Under the pieces are notes generated by a model. That model was not told the DNA's origin and did not search any database. It saw nothing but the letters and a program-made list of their open reading frames with translations. This document shows positions 16,845 through 25,392 of a DNA stretch of 64,000 bases, piece by piece. This stretch comes from Qingshengfaniella alkalisoli (lineage in GTDB: Bacteria; Pseudomonadota; Alphaproteobacteria; Rhodobacterales; Rhodobacteraceae). Made by a program: the position numbers and the translations under genes. Numbering within the stretch: the stretch's first letter is position 1; the number at the start of each line of letters is the position of its first letter. The stretch covers positions 124,001 through 188,000 of the forward strand of contig NZ_CP042265.1 of the NCBI RefSeq assembly GCF_007855645.1, written 5' to 3'.

Positions 16845-16926
16845 ATGGATATCAATTTCCGTAGCCCAAACACCAATGATCTGGACGTCTTGTCACTGGC
16901 CTTGGGGGAGTATTCCTATTCCGATC
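16845..16926 (+). pseudogene. 5' stub of a gene interrupted by IS5
   Basis: A frame starting MDINFRSPNTNDLDVLSLAL 18 nt after the preceding stop runs into the left inverted repeat of the IS5 copy at 16927. No certain continuation is found beyond the element. Right of the IS (17980-18165) a frame reads SEEIADYHEDVFQREGISKH and GSNYAALGCTSPEEARQDAL, which could be the rest of this gene or of another. Function unknown. Confidence 0.45.
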
Positions 16927-17978
16927 GGCTCTGTTGCACAAATCGCGTGAGGGATTCATCTCGTGAATCCAGCGTGGTAGCTGGGATGCATGAGCAGACC
17001 TACACCCCCAACCTACAGGACCAAGAACTGGCCAGCCTACAACGAAGCGCTCAAGCGCCGTGGCTCGCTGACGATCTGGTTCGACCCTGAGATGAGCTGG
17101 GATGGCGCGCCGACAGGCAGGCGTGGCCGCCGGCAGAGCTACAGCGACGCCGCTATACAGACACGTGCCTCTCGATGAAGGTGCTGTTCGGGATGGCGCT
17201 CCGGCAGACAACCGGGTTCGTCGAAAGTCTGCTGCGACTGGTTGGCCTCGACTGGATGGTGCCCGACTTCAGCACGCTGTCGCGCCGTCAGAAGACGCTG
17301 GCCGTCAATATCCCGTATCGCGGCTCCAAGGGTCCGTTGCACCTGCTGATCGACAGCACCGGCATCAAGGTCGAGGGCGAAGGCGAATGGCACGCCCGCA
17401 AGCATGGCGGTCCCAAACGGCGCGTCTGGCGCAAGATCCATCTCGGGATTGATGAGGAAACACTGGAGGTCCGCGCTGTCGAGATCACCGGGAGCCACAT
17501 CGGTGATACCCCAGTGCTACCCGACTTGCTCGGTCAGATCCCGGCGGATGAGCGGATCGGCAGCGTCACCGCCGACGGTGCTTACGACACACGTAAATGC
17601 CACGACGCCATCGCTGACCGCGGTGCCCATGCCGTCATCCCGCCCCGAAAGAACGCGAAGCCCTGGAAGACCATCACCGCGGGAGCCGTGGCGCGAAACG
17701 AGGCCCTGCGCGCGGCGAAATACCTGGGTCGCGCGCTCTGGCGACGATGGAGCGGATACCACCGCCGGAGCCGCGTCGAGACAAAGATGCACTGTGTCAA
17801 ACTGCTGGGCCAGCGGCTCATGGCGCGGGACTTCGACCGACAGGTCGCCGAGCTCCAGGTCCGCATCGCCGTCCTGAACGGCTACACCGCGCTCGGCATA
17901 CCCGTCACGGAAGCTGTGGGATAAGTCCGTCCGGGGAAAGGGGAACCTCGGCGTTCGGCCGATTTGTACAACAGAGCC
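16927..17978 (+). mobile_element. IS5-family element, copy 1
   Basis: Bounded by 18-bp inverted repeats at 16927-16944 and 17961-17978 (GGCTCTGTTGCACAAATC, with one mismatch in the right copy). It carries one transposase gene disabled by a frameshift. A second, diverged copy lies at 22572-23629 in the same orientation, so the 4.6 kb between them could be mobilised or deleted by recombination. Confidence 0.88.
16990..17924 (+). pseudogene. IS5-family transposase, frameshifted
   Basis: The N-terminal part starts MSRPTPPTYRTKNWPAYNEA and continues to YSDAAIQT, where two extra bases near 17163 put the frame into a stop (RASR). The homologous frame goes on from MKVLFGMALRQTTGF to the end at 17924, with the DDE-type blocks LLIDSTGIKVEGEGEWHARK, VTADGAYDTRKCHDAI and the C-terminal RSRVETKMHCVKLLGQ. 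Copy 2 shows what the undisturbed frame looks like at this site. Inactive unless the shift is suppressed. Confidence 0.85.
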
Positions 17979-18170
17979 TTTGTCATCGGTTAGGCAAGGC
18001 GAGGCGCTGGGATCGGAAGAGATCGCGGATTATCATGAAGACGTTTTTCAGCGCGAAGGCATCAGCAAACATGCGTGGACGGCGACCGTACCGCTTGAAG
18101 TTTATGGATCCAATTACGCAGCATTGGGTTGCACCAGCCCCGAAGAAGCTCGTCAGGACGCCTTAGTGTG

Positions 18171-18947
18171 CATGTCGCGACCCAGACATCGTGGCCGATC
18201 CCTGCGCTTTACCAACCCATGCTAGGGCTGGTGTTGCGCGGCACGAAGCGTGTCACCATCGGAGACCGCACGCTGCACTAAGATGCCAATTACTACTTCA
18301 TTGCCTCCCTCGATGTGCCCGCCTCAAGCGTCGCAGTGGAGGACGGGCCCAATGGGCCCTACTGCGCGGCGCGGCTGACAATTGACCAGGATATTCTGAG
18401 CGAACTCTCAGCCGGCCTGTCACGCGCGGACCGGCGCGATACCGCAGCTTTTGCCGTGGCTGCGACCACGCCAGAGTTTCTCGATGCCTGGACGCGGATG
18501 CTGCGCTTGCTTGATGCCCCGGACGAGATCGAGACGCTGGCACCGCTACTTGAGCCAGAGATCTTGTTCCGCGTCCTTCAGGGATCTCAAGGCGCACTGC
18601 TACGTCAAGCAGCTCGGGCGGATAGCCGGATCGCATAGGTCAGATCCGCGATCGCTCACCTTCGTGCGCACTTTGACCGTCGTGTCAAAAGCGATGAACT
18701 GTGCGAAATCGCCGGTATGGGCTCGGCAACCCTTCATCGGCACTTCCGCGCCGCCACCGCCATGAGCCCGCTTCAATACCAAAAGGCGCTGCGACTACAG
18801 GAAGCACGTCGTCGCCTAATCGCCAATTCCAGCGCTTCCGAAGCAGCCTATGCCGTCGGCTACGAAAGCGAGCCGCAATTTAGCCGCGACTATACCCGAA
18901 TGTTCGGCATACCGCCGGGTCGCGACGCCGTGCGACTGAGGCGATAG
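18171..18947 (+). pseudogene. AraC-family regulator gene broken by two in-frame stops
   Basis: One reading frame runs from about 18171 to 18947 and reads as an AraC_N-type regulator: ALYQPMLGLVLRGTKRVTIG, then NYYFIASLDVPASS, a helical middle part, and a C-terminal helix-turn-helix CEIAGMGSATLHRHFRAATA followed by [20 protein letters not shown] and a PPG end. A TAA at 18279 and a TAG at 18636 interrupt it without changing the frame. The N-terminus is also missing: upstream in this frame nothing family-like is found. Point mutations alone would account for both stops. Similar regulators control neighbouring oxidoreductase genes; the target here is lost or unknown. The last 230 bases could still give a lone DNA-binding domain from a start at 18717. 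Confidence 0.82.
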
Positions 18948-18971
18948 CATCATAAACTGACTGATGGCGGG

Positions 18972-19076
18972 GACGATACTGAGTATCTGTCCCCCCTCCA
19001 GCAGATGCGTGGCAAAGCTGTGTCGCAGTGTATGAGGCGAGACCTTCTTCTTGATCCCCGCAAAGTCGCAGGCCAC
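18972..19076 (-). pseudogene. tyrosine recombinase fragment
   Basis: About 35 codons reading [18 protein letters not shown], the box with the catalytic HxxR of tyrosine recombinases (IntI/XerC-like or transposon-encoded). Neither the upstream catalytic domain nor the terminal tyrosine box is present. It is a scar of a former integrase-bearing element at this junction. Confidence 0.75.
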
Positions 19077-19176
19077 CCCGAAGGCCCGGTTGAACTGCCG
19101 CGTCGATTGAAACTAAAGGCACAGCATCATGCCACGGTACCCGTTCTCTATAGAACAGGCCGACTTGTTCAACGGC

Positions 19177-19941
19177 TTATCCCGCTCTGAACCGTATATG
19201 CGGTCGGCCCGCATCGGGCGAGGCGCTTATGTCGGCCGTGACCCGGAACACGTCGCGCAGCAGCTCCTGCGTCAGCACGACGTCGGGCGTGCCGCAGGCA
19301 CGGACCGAGCCCGCGTCCAGCACCACGATCCGGTCGCAGAACATAGCGGCAAGGTTGAGGTCGTGCAGCGCGATGACACTTGTCAGGTCGAGATCGCGGA
19401 CCATGCGCAGGATCTCGATCTGATGGTGGATGTCGAGGTGGTTGGTCGGCTCGTCCAGGAACATCACCTGCGGCGTCTGCGCCAGGGCGCGCGCGATATG
19501 GACCCGTTGACGCTCGCCTCCCGACAGGGTCTGCCAGGGCTGGCTACGGCGGGCGGTCATGTCGACGCTTTCAAGCGCCGCGGCGACCGCACTCTCGTCC
19601 GTCGCGGACCAGCCCGACAGGGCCGAGCGGTGCGGCGTCCGCCCCAGGCGCACGACATCGCGCACGCTGACATTGGTATCGGTTGCCGCGTTCTGCTGCA
19701 CGAAGGCCACCTGCCGGGACAAGGCACGGCGCGGCACCTGCGCAATGTCCCGGCCATTGACCTCCACCCTCCCAGATTGCGGTTTTCGCAGCCCAGCCAG
19801 CAGCCGCAGCAGCGACGACTTGCCCGAGCCGTTGGGACCGATCAGGCCAAGGGTTTCGCCCGGTGCGGCGGACAGGGACACGTCGGACACGATGGCCTTG
19901 CGCTTAACGCCCCAGTGCAGGTTTTCTGCGACGATGCTCAT
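19177..19941 (-). CDS. ABC importer ATPase, FecE/BtuD type
   Basis: A 254-residue cytoplasmic ATPase. Walker A GPNGSGKSS lies at about residues 36-44, the Q-loop in VAFVQQN, the signature LSGGERQRV near residue 138, Walker B VMFLDEPTNHLDIHHQ and the switch histidine in IALHDLNLA. The TNHLDIHHQIE wording and the phrase DLNLAAMFCDRIVVLDAG are typical of iron-siderophore, haem and cobalamin importers. Start ATG at 19941 overlaps the permease stop by four bases. It is the last gene of a three-gene minus-strand operon: substrate-binding protein, permease, ATPase. A longer open frame upstream to 20328 is a continuation in the permease's wrong register and is not part of this protein. Confidence 0.92.
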   Translation of the reverse strand: MSIVAENLHWGVKRKAIVSDVSLSAAPGETLGLIGPNGSGKSSLLRLLAGLRKPQSGRVEVNGRDIAQVPRRALSRQVAFVQQNAATDTNVSVRDVVRLGRTPHRSALSGWSATDESAVAAALESVDMTARRSQPWQTLSGGERQRVHIARALAQTPQVMFLDEPTNHLDIHHQIEILRMVRDLDLTSVIALHDLNLAAMFCDRIVVLDAGSVRACGTPDVVLTQELLRDVFRVTADISASPDAGRPHIRFRAG

Positions 19942-20984
19942 GCCTGCGGCCTTGCGCGGTAGAGGATGATGGCAAAGAAGGGCACGCCCACCAGGGCCGT
20001 GACGACCCCGATCGGAACCGTCTGCTGCGTCGCGATCACCCGCGACACGATGTCGGCGATCACCATGAAGACCGCGCCCACCACGGCGCAGGCCGGCATC
20101 AGACGCAGATGCATCGGTCCGACGAGATAGCGCGCGGCGTGAGGAACGACCAGGCCGACGAACCCGATGGCGCCCACCATGCTGACGATTGTCGCCGTCA
20201 TCAGAGCCGTGACCGCGAACAGCAACAGGCGGATGCGCGCGACCGGCACGCCGAGGGCTGCTGCGTCCTCGTCCCCGAAGGTGAACGCATCCAGCGACCG
20301 TGCCATCAGGATGCAGATCACGAGGCACAGGCAGACAACGACCAGAAGAAGCTGGAAGTCGGGCCAGCGCACGCCGCCGAAACTGCCCAGAAGCCAGAAC
20401 ATAACATTGCGTGCCTGTTCGGCGTTACCTGAAGTGGTCACGATATAAGAGGTCAGCGCGTTGAACAGTTGCGAGGCGGCGACGCCGGCCAGGATCGTGT
20501 GGTTCGGGCCGCTCGTCGCTCCGTTGCTCAGCAGCGCCACCAGACCGAAGGCGGAGAAGGCTCCCACAAAGGCCCCGACCGACAGCGACAGGCTGCCTGC
20601 GCCGACACCGAGGATGATCACGCAGACCGCCCCGGTCGAGGCACCCGCCGACACGCCAAGGACAAAGGGTTCGGCCAGCGGGTTGCGCAGCAGCGCCTGC
20701 AGGATCGCCCCACAAAGCGCCAGGCCCGCCCCCGCAAGCGCTGCGACCAGCGCGCGGCTGAGCCGCAGGTCCCAGACCACGCTTTCCTCAATCGGCGGAA
20801 GCGTAGCGCTGGTCAGGCCCAAGCCGTTGGTGATCGCCAGAAAGACGGTCCCCAGTCCGATCGTGTAGTCGCCGATGGCAGTCGCCACCGCGATGGCGCA
20901 AGCCAGCACAACGGCAGAGACGAGTGACAGAAGCGCAAGCCGCACCATGCTGCCGTCGCTACCGTTTGGGACGCTTGCGGTCAT
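19938..20984 (-). CDS. ABC importer permease, FecCD/BtuC type
   Basis: A 348-residue inner-membrane permease with about ten hydrophobic helices. Family marks are RLSRALVAALAGAGLALCGA and LQALLRNPLAEPFVLGVSAG near residues 90-125, a central DEDAAALGV with ARIRLLLF (the loop contacting the ATPase), and GAIGFVGLVVPHAARYLVG at the end. The ATG at 20984 overlaps the TGA of the substrate-binding protein gene; sequence upstream of it in this frame belongs to that gene's other register. One permease would act as a homodimer, as in BtuCD. The substrate is not evident: ferric siderophore, haem or cobalamin are all possible in this family. Confidence 0.92.
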   Translation of the reverse strand: MTASVPNGSDGSMVRLALLSLVSAVVLACAIAVATAIGDYTIGLGTVFLAITNGLGLTSATLPPIEESVVWDLRLSRALVAALAGAGLALCGAILQALLRNPLAEPFVLGVSAGASTGAVCVIILGVGAGSLSLSVGAFVGAFSAFGLVALLSNGATSGPNHTILAGVAASQLFNALTSYIVTTSGNAEQARNVMFWLLGSFGGVRWPDFQLLLVVVCLCLVICILMARSLDAFTFGDEDAAALGVPVARIRLLLFAVTALMTATIVSMVGAIGFVGLVVPHAARYLVGPMHLRLMPACAVVGAVFMVIADIVSRVIATQQTVPIGVVTALVGVPFFAIILYRARPQA

Positions 20985-21991
20985 TCCGACAGGTCGAGCG
21001 CCTCGAGTTGCTCGGCGACCTCCTCTGCCCCATAGATTGTCTGAATGCTGGCATTCGTCGCGGCGCCGGGCATCACGACGATGCGGCCCTTCGAGACCGC
21101 CTCCATCTGGCTGACAATGGGATCGGATTGCAGGAACGCGATCTTGTTCTCGGCCGTGTCGAGAGTCCAGCGCTCGCGGTCCACCTGCGCCGCGACGATC
21201 ACTGTCGGGTCCGAGGCCATGATACCTTCCCATCCTAGTGTCGGCCATTCGGATTCGGCCTTGATGGCGTTCGAGCCGCCAAGAAGGTCCGCGATATAGC
21301 TCGACGGACCGTTGCCTCCGGCCAGATAGGCATCGTCTTGTGGCGACGGGCTGGAGAACCAGACCAGGAAGGTTAGGTCCTCGCGATCCTCGAACCGGTC
21401 GCGCAGGGCAGCCTCGCGCGCCTTGAGATCCTCGATCACGGCCTCACCGCGATTCGCGACATCGAAGATCCGCGACAGATCCTCGATCTCCTTATAGAGC
21501 TGATCCATGGACCAGAGATCGGCGCGCGCGCCGTAGATATCGCCGGAAACCTCGGTGACCGAGCACGCGCTCGGCGATAGATAGGTGGGAATGTCCAGCG
21601 CGTGGAAATCCTCGCGCTTTGCGACCTTGCTGTCCGGTCCCAGAAGCGTGACAAGCATTGCGGCGACAAAGTCGGGTTGCTTCGACAGCACCGACTCGAG
21701 GGTCGGAAACTCGACGGTCAGCAATTCCACCTGGGCGTTCGCCTCTGCAAGTTCGGGCAGCACCTCGTTCGGCCAGAAGGCGGTTGCCACCATCCGATCC
21801 TCCAGACCCAGCATCAGCATGATCTCGGCGCTGTTCTGGCCTAGGGCCATGGCGTTCTGCGGAGCTTGCTCGAAGGTGACGGTCTGGCCGCAGTTCTCGA
21901 TCGTCAGGGGATAGGTCGTGTCCGCATAGAGGGGTGTGCCAAAAAGCGCCAGCACAGTAGTTCCAAGCGCGAGGGTTGACTTGAGTGGCAT
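20981..21991 (-). CDS. periplasmic substrate-binding protein (Fe-siderophore/cobalamin type)
   Basis: A 336-residue exported protein with a signal peptide (STLALGTTVLALFGTPLYA, cleavage near residue 23) and the Peripla_BP_2 fold: YPLTIENCGQTVTFEQAPQN starts the N-lobe, followed by LGLEDRMVAT, a long helix linker (MDQLYKEIEDLSRIFDVANR) and a C-lobe with ADLLGGSNAI and WEGIMASDPTVIVAAQ. This layout and wording resemble importers for iron chelates and corrinoid-like compounds. It is the first gene of the operon with overlapping permease and ATPase genes. No outer-membrane TonB-dependent receptor is in view. No cobalamin riboswitch was found in the 245-bp leader, and no plain Fur box, so regulation is unknown. 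Confidence 0.88.
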   Translation of the reverse strand: MPLKSTLALGTTVLALFGTPLYADTTYPLTIENCGQTVTFEQAPQNAMALGQNSAEIMLMLGLEDRMVATAFWPNEVLPELAEANAQVELLTVEFPTLESVLSKQPDFVAAMLVTLLGPDSKVAKREDFHALDIPTYLSPSACSVTEVSGDIYGARADLWSMDQLYKEIEDLSRIFDVANRGEAVIEDLKAREAALRDRFEDREDLTFLVWFSSPSPQDDAYLAGGNGPSSYIADLLGGSNAIKAESEWPTLGWEGIMASDPTVIVAAQVDRERWTLDTAENKIAFLQSDPIVSQMEAVSKGRIVVMPGAATNASIQTIYGAEEVAEQLEALDLSE

Positions 21992-22236
21992 CGAGGTGTC
22001 CCATTCCGAGTAATTTTATCGGGAGCCGGCTATTCCCAAACCGACAAAACATCAAGAGTGTTTTTGTCAGGTATTGTCGCAAGAGCCGACGCGTCAGCTT
22101 GGCAGCAAAAATGCAGCCACACGGCAGCAAGGTGGCGATGCGCAAGTCGACAGTTTCTCGGAGAAACTGGACATATCATGCGGGAACGACATGCCCCGGC
22201 AGCAGGTTACCGAACGGATTGCGGGGAAAGAGCGCG
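21992..22236. promoter_or_regulatory. divergent promoter region between ABC importer and aldo/keto reductase stub
   Basis: A 245-bp spacer between divergent genes, so both promoters should be here. It contains GACAAAACATCAAGAGTGTTTTTGTC-like inverted sequence near 22051-22076 (GACAAAACA pairing with TGTTTTTGTC, imperfect), which could be an operator or a hairpin. I could not identify a known box or a riboswitch core. Confidence 0.4.
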
Positions 22237-22571
22237 ATGAAGGTCGACGCCATTCCTCTGCCGAACACCCGGAACGTCCGGATGCCGAAGATCGGTATCG
22301 GCACCTGGGGCATCGGTGAAGATTCGCAGGCCGCAGAAGGTGAAATCGCCGCTCTCCGCCACGCGCGGGACCTTGGCTTCAGACATTTCGATACTGCGGA
22401 GATGTACGCGGACGGTGGCGCCGAGGACATTCTGGGTCGCGCTTTCGGCGGTCAGGGCAAGGATGATCTGTTCATCACGTCCAAGGTCTATGCCTGGAAT
22501 GCGTCCAGGGACGATCACCATACTTGGCGATGAAACTCATCCGCTATAGGGTGCATGAGGTGCAGTGGAGG
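22237..22571 (+). pseudogene. aldo/keto reductase stub truncated by IS5
   Basis: The first 85 residues are a good aldo/keto reductase N-terminus: MPKIGIGTWGIGE, the HARDLGFRHFDTAEMYADG block with the catalytic D and Y, EDILGRAF and LFITSKVYAWNASRDD with the catalytic lysine. After that the frame loses homology and ends (22533) shortly before the left end of IS5 copy 2. The 3' part of the gene is not found on the other side, so a deletion went along with the insertion. No activity is expected. An intact, different aldo/keto reductase lies at 27899. Confidence 0.85.
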
Positions 22572-23629
22572 GGCTCTGTTGCACAAATCCTGTGAGGGAT
22601 TCATCTTGTGAATCCAGTGTGGTAGCTGGACGGCATGAGCAGACCTATCCCCCCCGCCTACAAGACCAGGAACTGGTCGGCCTACAACGAAGCGCTCAAG
22701 CGCGTCGCTTCGCGACCTCGCTGACAATCTGGTTTGATCCCGCCATGACCTGGGAGGCGACGCCGACCGGAAAGCGTGGTCGCCAGCCCGACTACAGCGA
22801 TGCTGCCATTCAGACCTGCCTTACGATTAAAGTGCTTTTCGACATGGCGCTGAGGCAGACGACAGGATTTGTAGAGAGCTTGCTGCGTCTGATTGGCCTG
22901 GACTGGGCGGTACCAAATTTCAGCACCCTGAGCCGTCGCCAGAAGACCTTGAATGTAAACATTCCCTACCGTGGATCAGGCGGCCCGTTACACCTGCTGA
23001 TCGACAGCACAGGCATCAAGGTCGAGGGTGAAGGTGAATGGAACGCGCGAAAGCACGGTGGCACCAAACGCCGTGTCTGGCGCAAGATCCACATTGGAAT
23101 TGACGAGAAAACACTCGAAATCCGGGCTGCAGAGTTCACAACCAGCAATGTCGGCGACGCGCCCATGCTGCCCGAACTTTTCGACCAAATCCCGCCCGAT
23201 CAGGAGATCGGCAGCGTCACCGCCGACGGTGCCTTCGACACCCGCAAGTGCCATGATGCCATCGCCGCTCGCAGCGCTACGGCCATCATACCACCCCGTA
23301 TAAATGCCAAACCATGGAAGCCCGATAGCCCCGGGGCGATGGCGCGGAACGAGGCGCTTCGCGCGTCGAAACGCTTCGGTCGAACTATCTGGTGACGATG
23401 GAGCGGCTATCACCGCGGGAGCCGCGTCGAGACTAAGATGCATTGTGTCAAACTGCTGGGCCAACGTCTGGCCGCTCGGGATTTCGACCGTCAGGTTGCC
23501 GAGTTCCAAGTCCGCGTCGCTATCCTGAACGCCGTCACAGCGCTCGGCATACCCGTCACCGAAGCTGTGGGATGACTCTGTCCGGCGAAAGGGGAACCTC
23601 CGCCATCAGCTGATTTGTGAAACAGAGTC
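22572..23629 (+). mobile_element. IS5-family element, copy 2
   Basis: Related to copy 1 and in the same orientation, with ends GGCTCTGTTGCACAAATC at 22572 and a three-mismatch inverted partner ending at 23629. The two copies differ at many positions, so they are not a recent duplication. The element ends only 45 bp before the putative Zur box of the zinc operon. Confidence 0.85.
22635..23575 (+). pseudogene. IS5-family transposase with frame lesions and a nonsense codon
   Basis: It starts MSRPIPPAYKTRNWSAYNEA like copy 1, but near 22700 extra bases (tcgcttcgcgacc region) break the frame before LTIWFDPAMTWE. The central DDE domain is intact, with LLIDSTGIKVEGEGEWNARK and VTADGAFDTRKCHDAI. At 23393 the W-R-R of copy 1 is changed to W-stop (TGG TGA). 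The C-terminal part, RGSRVETKMHCVKLLGQ, follows in frame. Inactive. Confidence 0.85.
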
Positions 23630-23673
23630 CTATTCGTCCTTTCTTCAATATTGCGTTGCAGTCGCAGTGCGCT

Positions 23674-23690
23674 ATGTTATAGCATAACAT
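23674..23690. promoter_or_regulatory. Zur-box-like palindrome before aztA
   Basis: ATGTTATAGCATAACAT is a near-perfect inverted repeat 47 bp upstream of the aztA start. Its TGTTAT/ATAACA half-sites match the usual form of zinc-uptake-regulator operators in proteobacteria. Binding of zinc-loaded Zur would switch off the zinc importer when zinc is plentiful. No competing structure is seen, and the gene downstream is a zinc importer, which supports the reading. Confidence 0.8.
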
Positions 23691-23736
23691 GCTGCGCGCT
23701 GCCCTGACCTTTTTGATGCTTGAAATCTGACTAATA

Positions 23737-24507
23737 ATGAACCCTGCCTCTTTCGATAATTGCATCACCCTCACCGACCTCACAGTCGGCAATGACAGTC
23801 ATGCTGCGATCCATCATTTGAGCGGGAGCTTTGCATCCGGCAGTCTCACCGCTATCGTGGGACCGAACGGTTCGGGCAAGTCGACGCTGATCAAGACGAT
23901 TGCCGGAATGCTCAAGCCGATGAGCGGGACATGCCGCATCGCCCCCGACCTCAAGCTTGCCTATCTGCCCCAGCAGTCCGAACTCGACCGCAGTTTCCCG
24001 GCTAAGGTGATGAGCCTGGTCGCTCTTGGCCTCTGGCAGAAGCGCGGTCTTTTCGGCCGCTATCTTGCAGAAGATCGTCAGGCCATTGCCGCCGCCTTGC
24101 GGATTGTCGGGCTGGAAGGGTTTGATGCGCGGTCCATCGATTCACTTTCTGGCGGACAGTTGCAGCGGGCGCTTTTTGCACGTGTCGTGGTGCAGGATGC
24201 CGATCTGATCCTGCTGGACGAGCCATTCAATGCCATTGATGAAAAGACAATCCGCGACCTGATCGCGCTGATCCGGCGCTGGCATGATGAGGGTCGCACG
24301 GTGATTGTCGTCGCCCATGACCTTGATCTGATGCGCGCCACCTTTCCGCAGGCCCTGCTGCTGGCACGGCGTGCTGTCGCCTGGGGGCCATCGGCAGAGG
24401 TTGTGACATCCGAAAATATGCGCAGGGCTCGCGCGTTTCAGGAAGCCTGGGACGAGAATGCCCCATGGTGCGTGCAGCCGTCTGCTACGGTCCGGGAGGT
24501 GGCGTGA
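23737..24507 (+). CDS. aztA: zinc ABC importer ATPase AztA
   Basis: A 256-residue ATPase of the manganese/zinc/iron-chelate importer group. Walker A GPNGSGKST is at about residues 43-51, followed by LAYLPQQSELDRSFPAKV (Q-loop region with the wording of zinc importers), signature LSGGQLQRALFAR, Walker B LILLDEPFNAID and VVAHDLDLM with the switch histidine. Gene order ATPase, permease, binding protein, AztD chaperone is that of the Paracoccus aztABCD operon. It is the first gene after a Zur-like box. Its TGA overlaps the ATG of aztB. No strong Shine-Dalgarno is seen before the ATG at 23737. Confidence 0.88.
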   Translation: MNPASFDNCITLTDLTVGNDSHAAIHHLSGSFASGSLTAIVGPNGSGKSTLIKTIAGMLKPMSGTCRIAPDLKLAYLPQQSELDRSFPAKVMSLVALGLWQKRGLFGRYLAEDRQAIAAALRIVGLEGFDARSIDSLSGGQLQRALFARVVVQDADLILLDEPFNAIDEKTIRDLIALIRRWHDEGRTVIVVAHDLDLMRATFPQALLLARRAVAWGPSAEVVTSENMRRARAFQEAWDENAPWCVQPSATVREVA

Positions 24508-25373
24508 TGCTCGACCTACTGATCGCCCCTTTCATCGAATTTGCCTTCATGCAGCGCGCGCTGGCGGGCGCATTGCTGCTGTCCTTGTCGGCCTGCCCGG
24601 TCGGGCTCTTTCTGATGCTGCGGCGGATGAGCCTGACCGGCGATGCCATGTCCCATGCGATCCTGCCGGGCGCGGCGGCGGGCTTTCTGCTCTACGGGCT
24701 GGAGATCGTGCCGATGACCATTGGCGGGCTGATCGCGGGGGCCATCGTAGCACTTGGCGCTGGCGCAGTCGCACGGCTGACGGTGCAGAAGGAAGATGCC
24801 TCGATGGCGGCATTCTATCTGATCTCGCTGTCGATCGGCGTGGTGATGGTGTCGTTGCGCGGCTCCAGCGTCGATCTGATGCATGTCCTGTTCGGGACGG
24901 TGCTGGCGCTGAACGATGATGCGCTCTGGCTGATCGGCCTTGTCACTTGCGTCACGCTGGTGGCGGTTGTGGTGCTGTGGCGGGCGCTGGTCGCTGAATG
25001 CCTGGACCCGCTGTTTCTGCGTTCCGTCTCCCACCTGGGTGGGCTGGTGCATTTTGCCTTTCTCGGACTGGTCGTGCTGAACCTTGTCGCAGGCTTTCAG
25101 GCGCTCGGCACGCTGTTGTCTGTCGGGCTGATGATCCTGCCGGGTGCGGCGGCGCGGTTCTGGGTGAACGATGTAGTGGCAATGTGCCTCGTCGCGGTCG
25201 GGGTCGGCATCATTGCCTCGCTTGCAGGGCTACTGCTTTCCTACCATGCCGGCCTGCCCTCGGGCCCGGCAATCATTCTTTCGGCAGGTGGGATCTATCT
25301 GATTTCGCTGCTGGCCGGGCCGCGCGGTGTACTGCGGCCTTTGCTGCCCCGTCACAATCACCGGACCGCCTGA
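24507..25373 (+). CDS. aztB: zinc ABC importer permease AztB
   Basis: A 288-residue inner-membrane protein of the ABC-3 permease family, with some eight hydrophobic helices. Recognisable parts are FIEFAFMQRALAGALLLSLS at the start, LMLRRMSLTGDAMSHAILPG (the coupling region seen in ZnuB-like permeases) and GFQALGTLLSVGLMILPGAA. The start ATG at 24507 overlaps the aztA stop as TGATG and has GGAGG close by. The frame is open upstream of it but would then overlap aztA by 42 nt. It works with AztA as the membrane channel for Zn(II) delivered by AztC. Confidence 0.9.
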   Translation: MLDLLIAPFIEFAFMQRALAGALLLSLSACPVGLFLMLRRMSLTGDAMSHAILPGAAAGFLLYGLEIVPMTIGGLIAGAIVALGAGAVARLTVQKEDASMAAFYLISLSIGVVMVSLRGSSVDLMHVLFGTVLALNDDALWLIGLVTCVTLVAVVVLWRALVAECLDPLFLRSVSHLGGLVHFAFLGLVVLNLVAGFQALGTLLSVGLMILPGAAARFWVNDVVAMCLVAVGVGIIASLAGLLLSYHAGLPSGPAIILSAGGIYLISLLAGPRGVLRPLLPRHNHRTA

Positions 25374-25392
25374 ATCTATGAAAGGACACACC

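Noticed and set aside
18171-18947. Stop-codon recoding (for example selenocysteine or pyrrolysine) in the AraC gene
   Set aside because: The two stops are TAA and TAG, there is no UGA or adjacent SECIS-like element, and the N-terminus is missing, so decay is simpler.
19942-20328. 383-residue form of the ABC ATPase with a long N-terminus
   Set aside because: The extra 129 residues are the permease gene read in another register; the ATG at 19941 gives a normal family length.
21992-22236. Cobalamin riboswitch before the substrate-binding protein
   Set aside because: The leader does not show the conserved B12-box core (GCCACTG with the CCTGCC-type box), so the substrate cannot be called on that basis.
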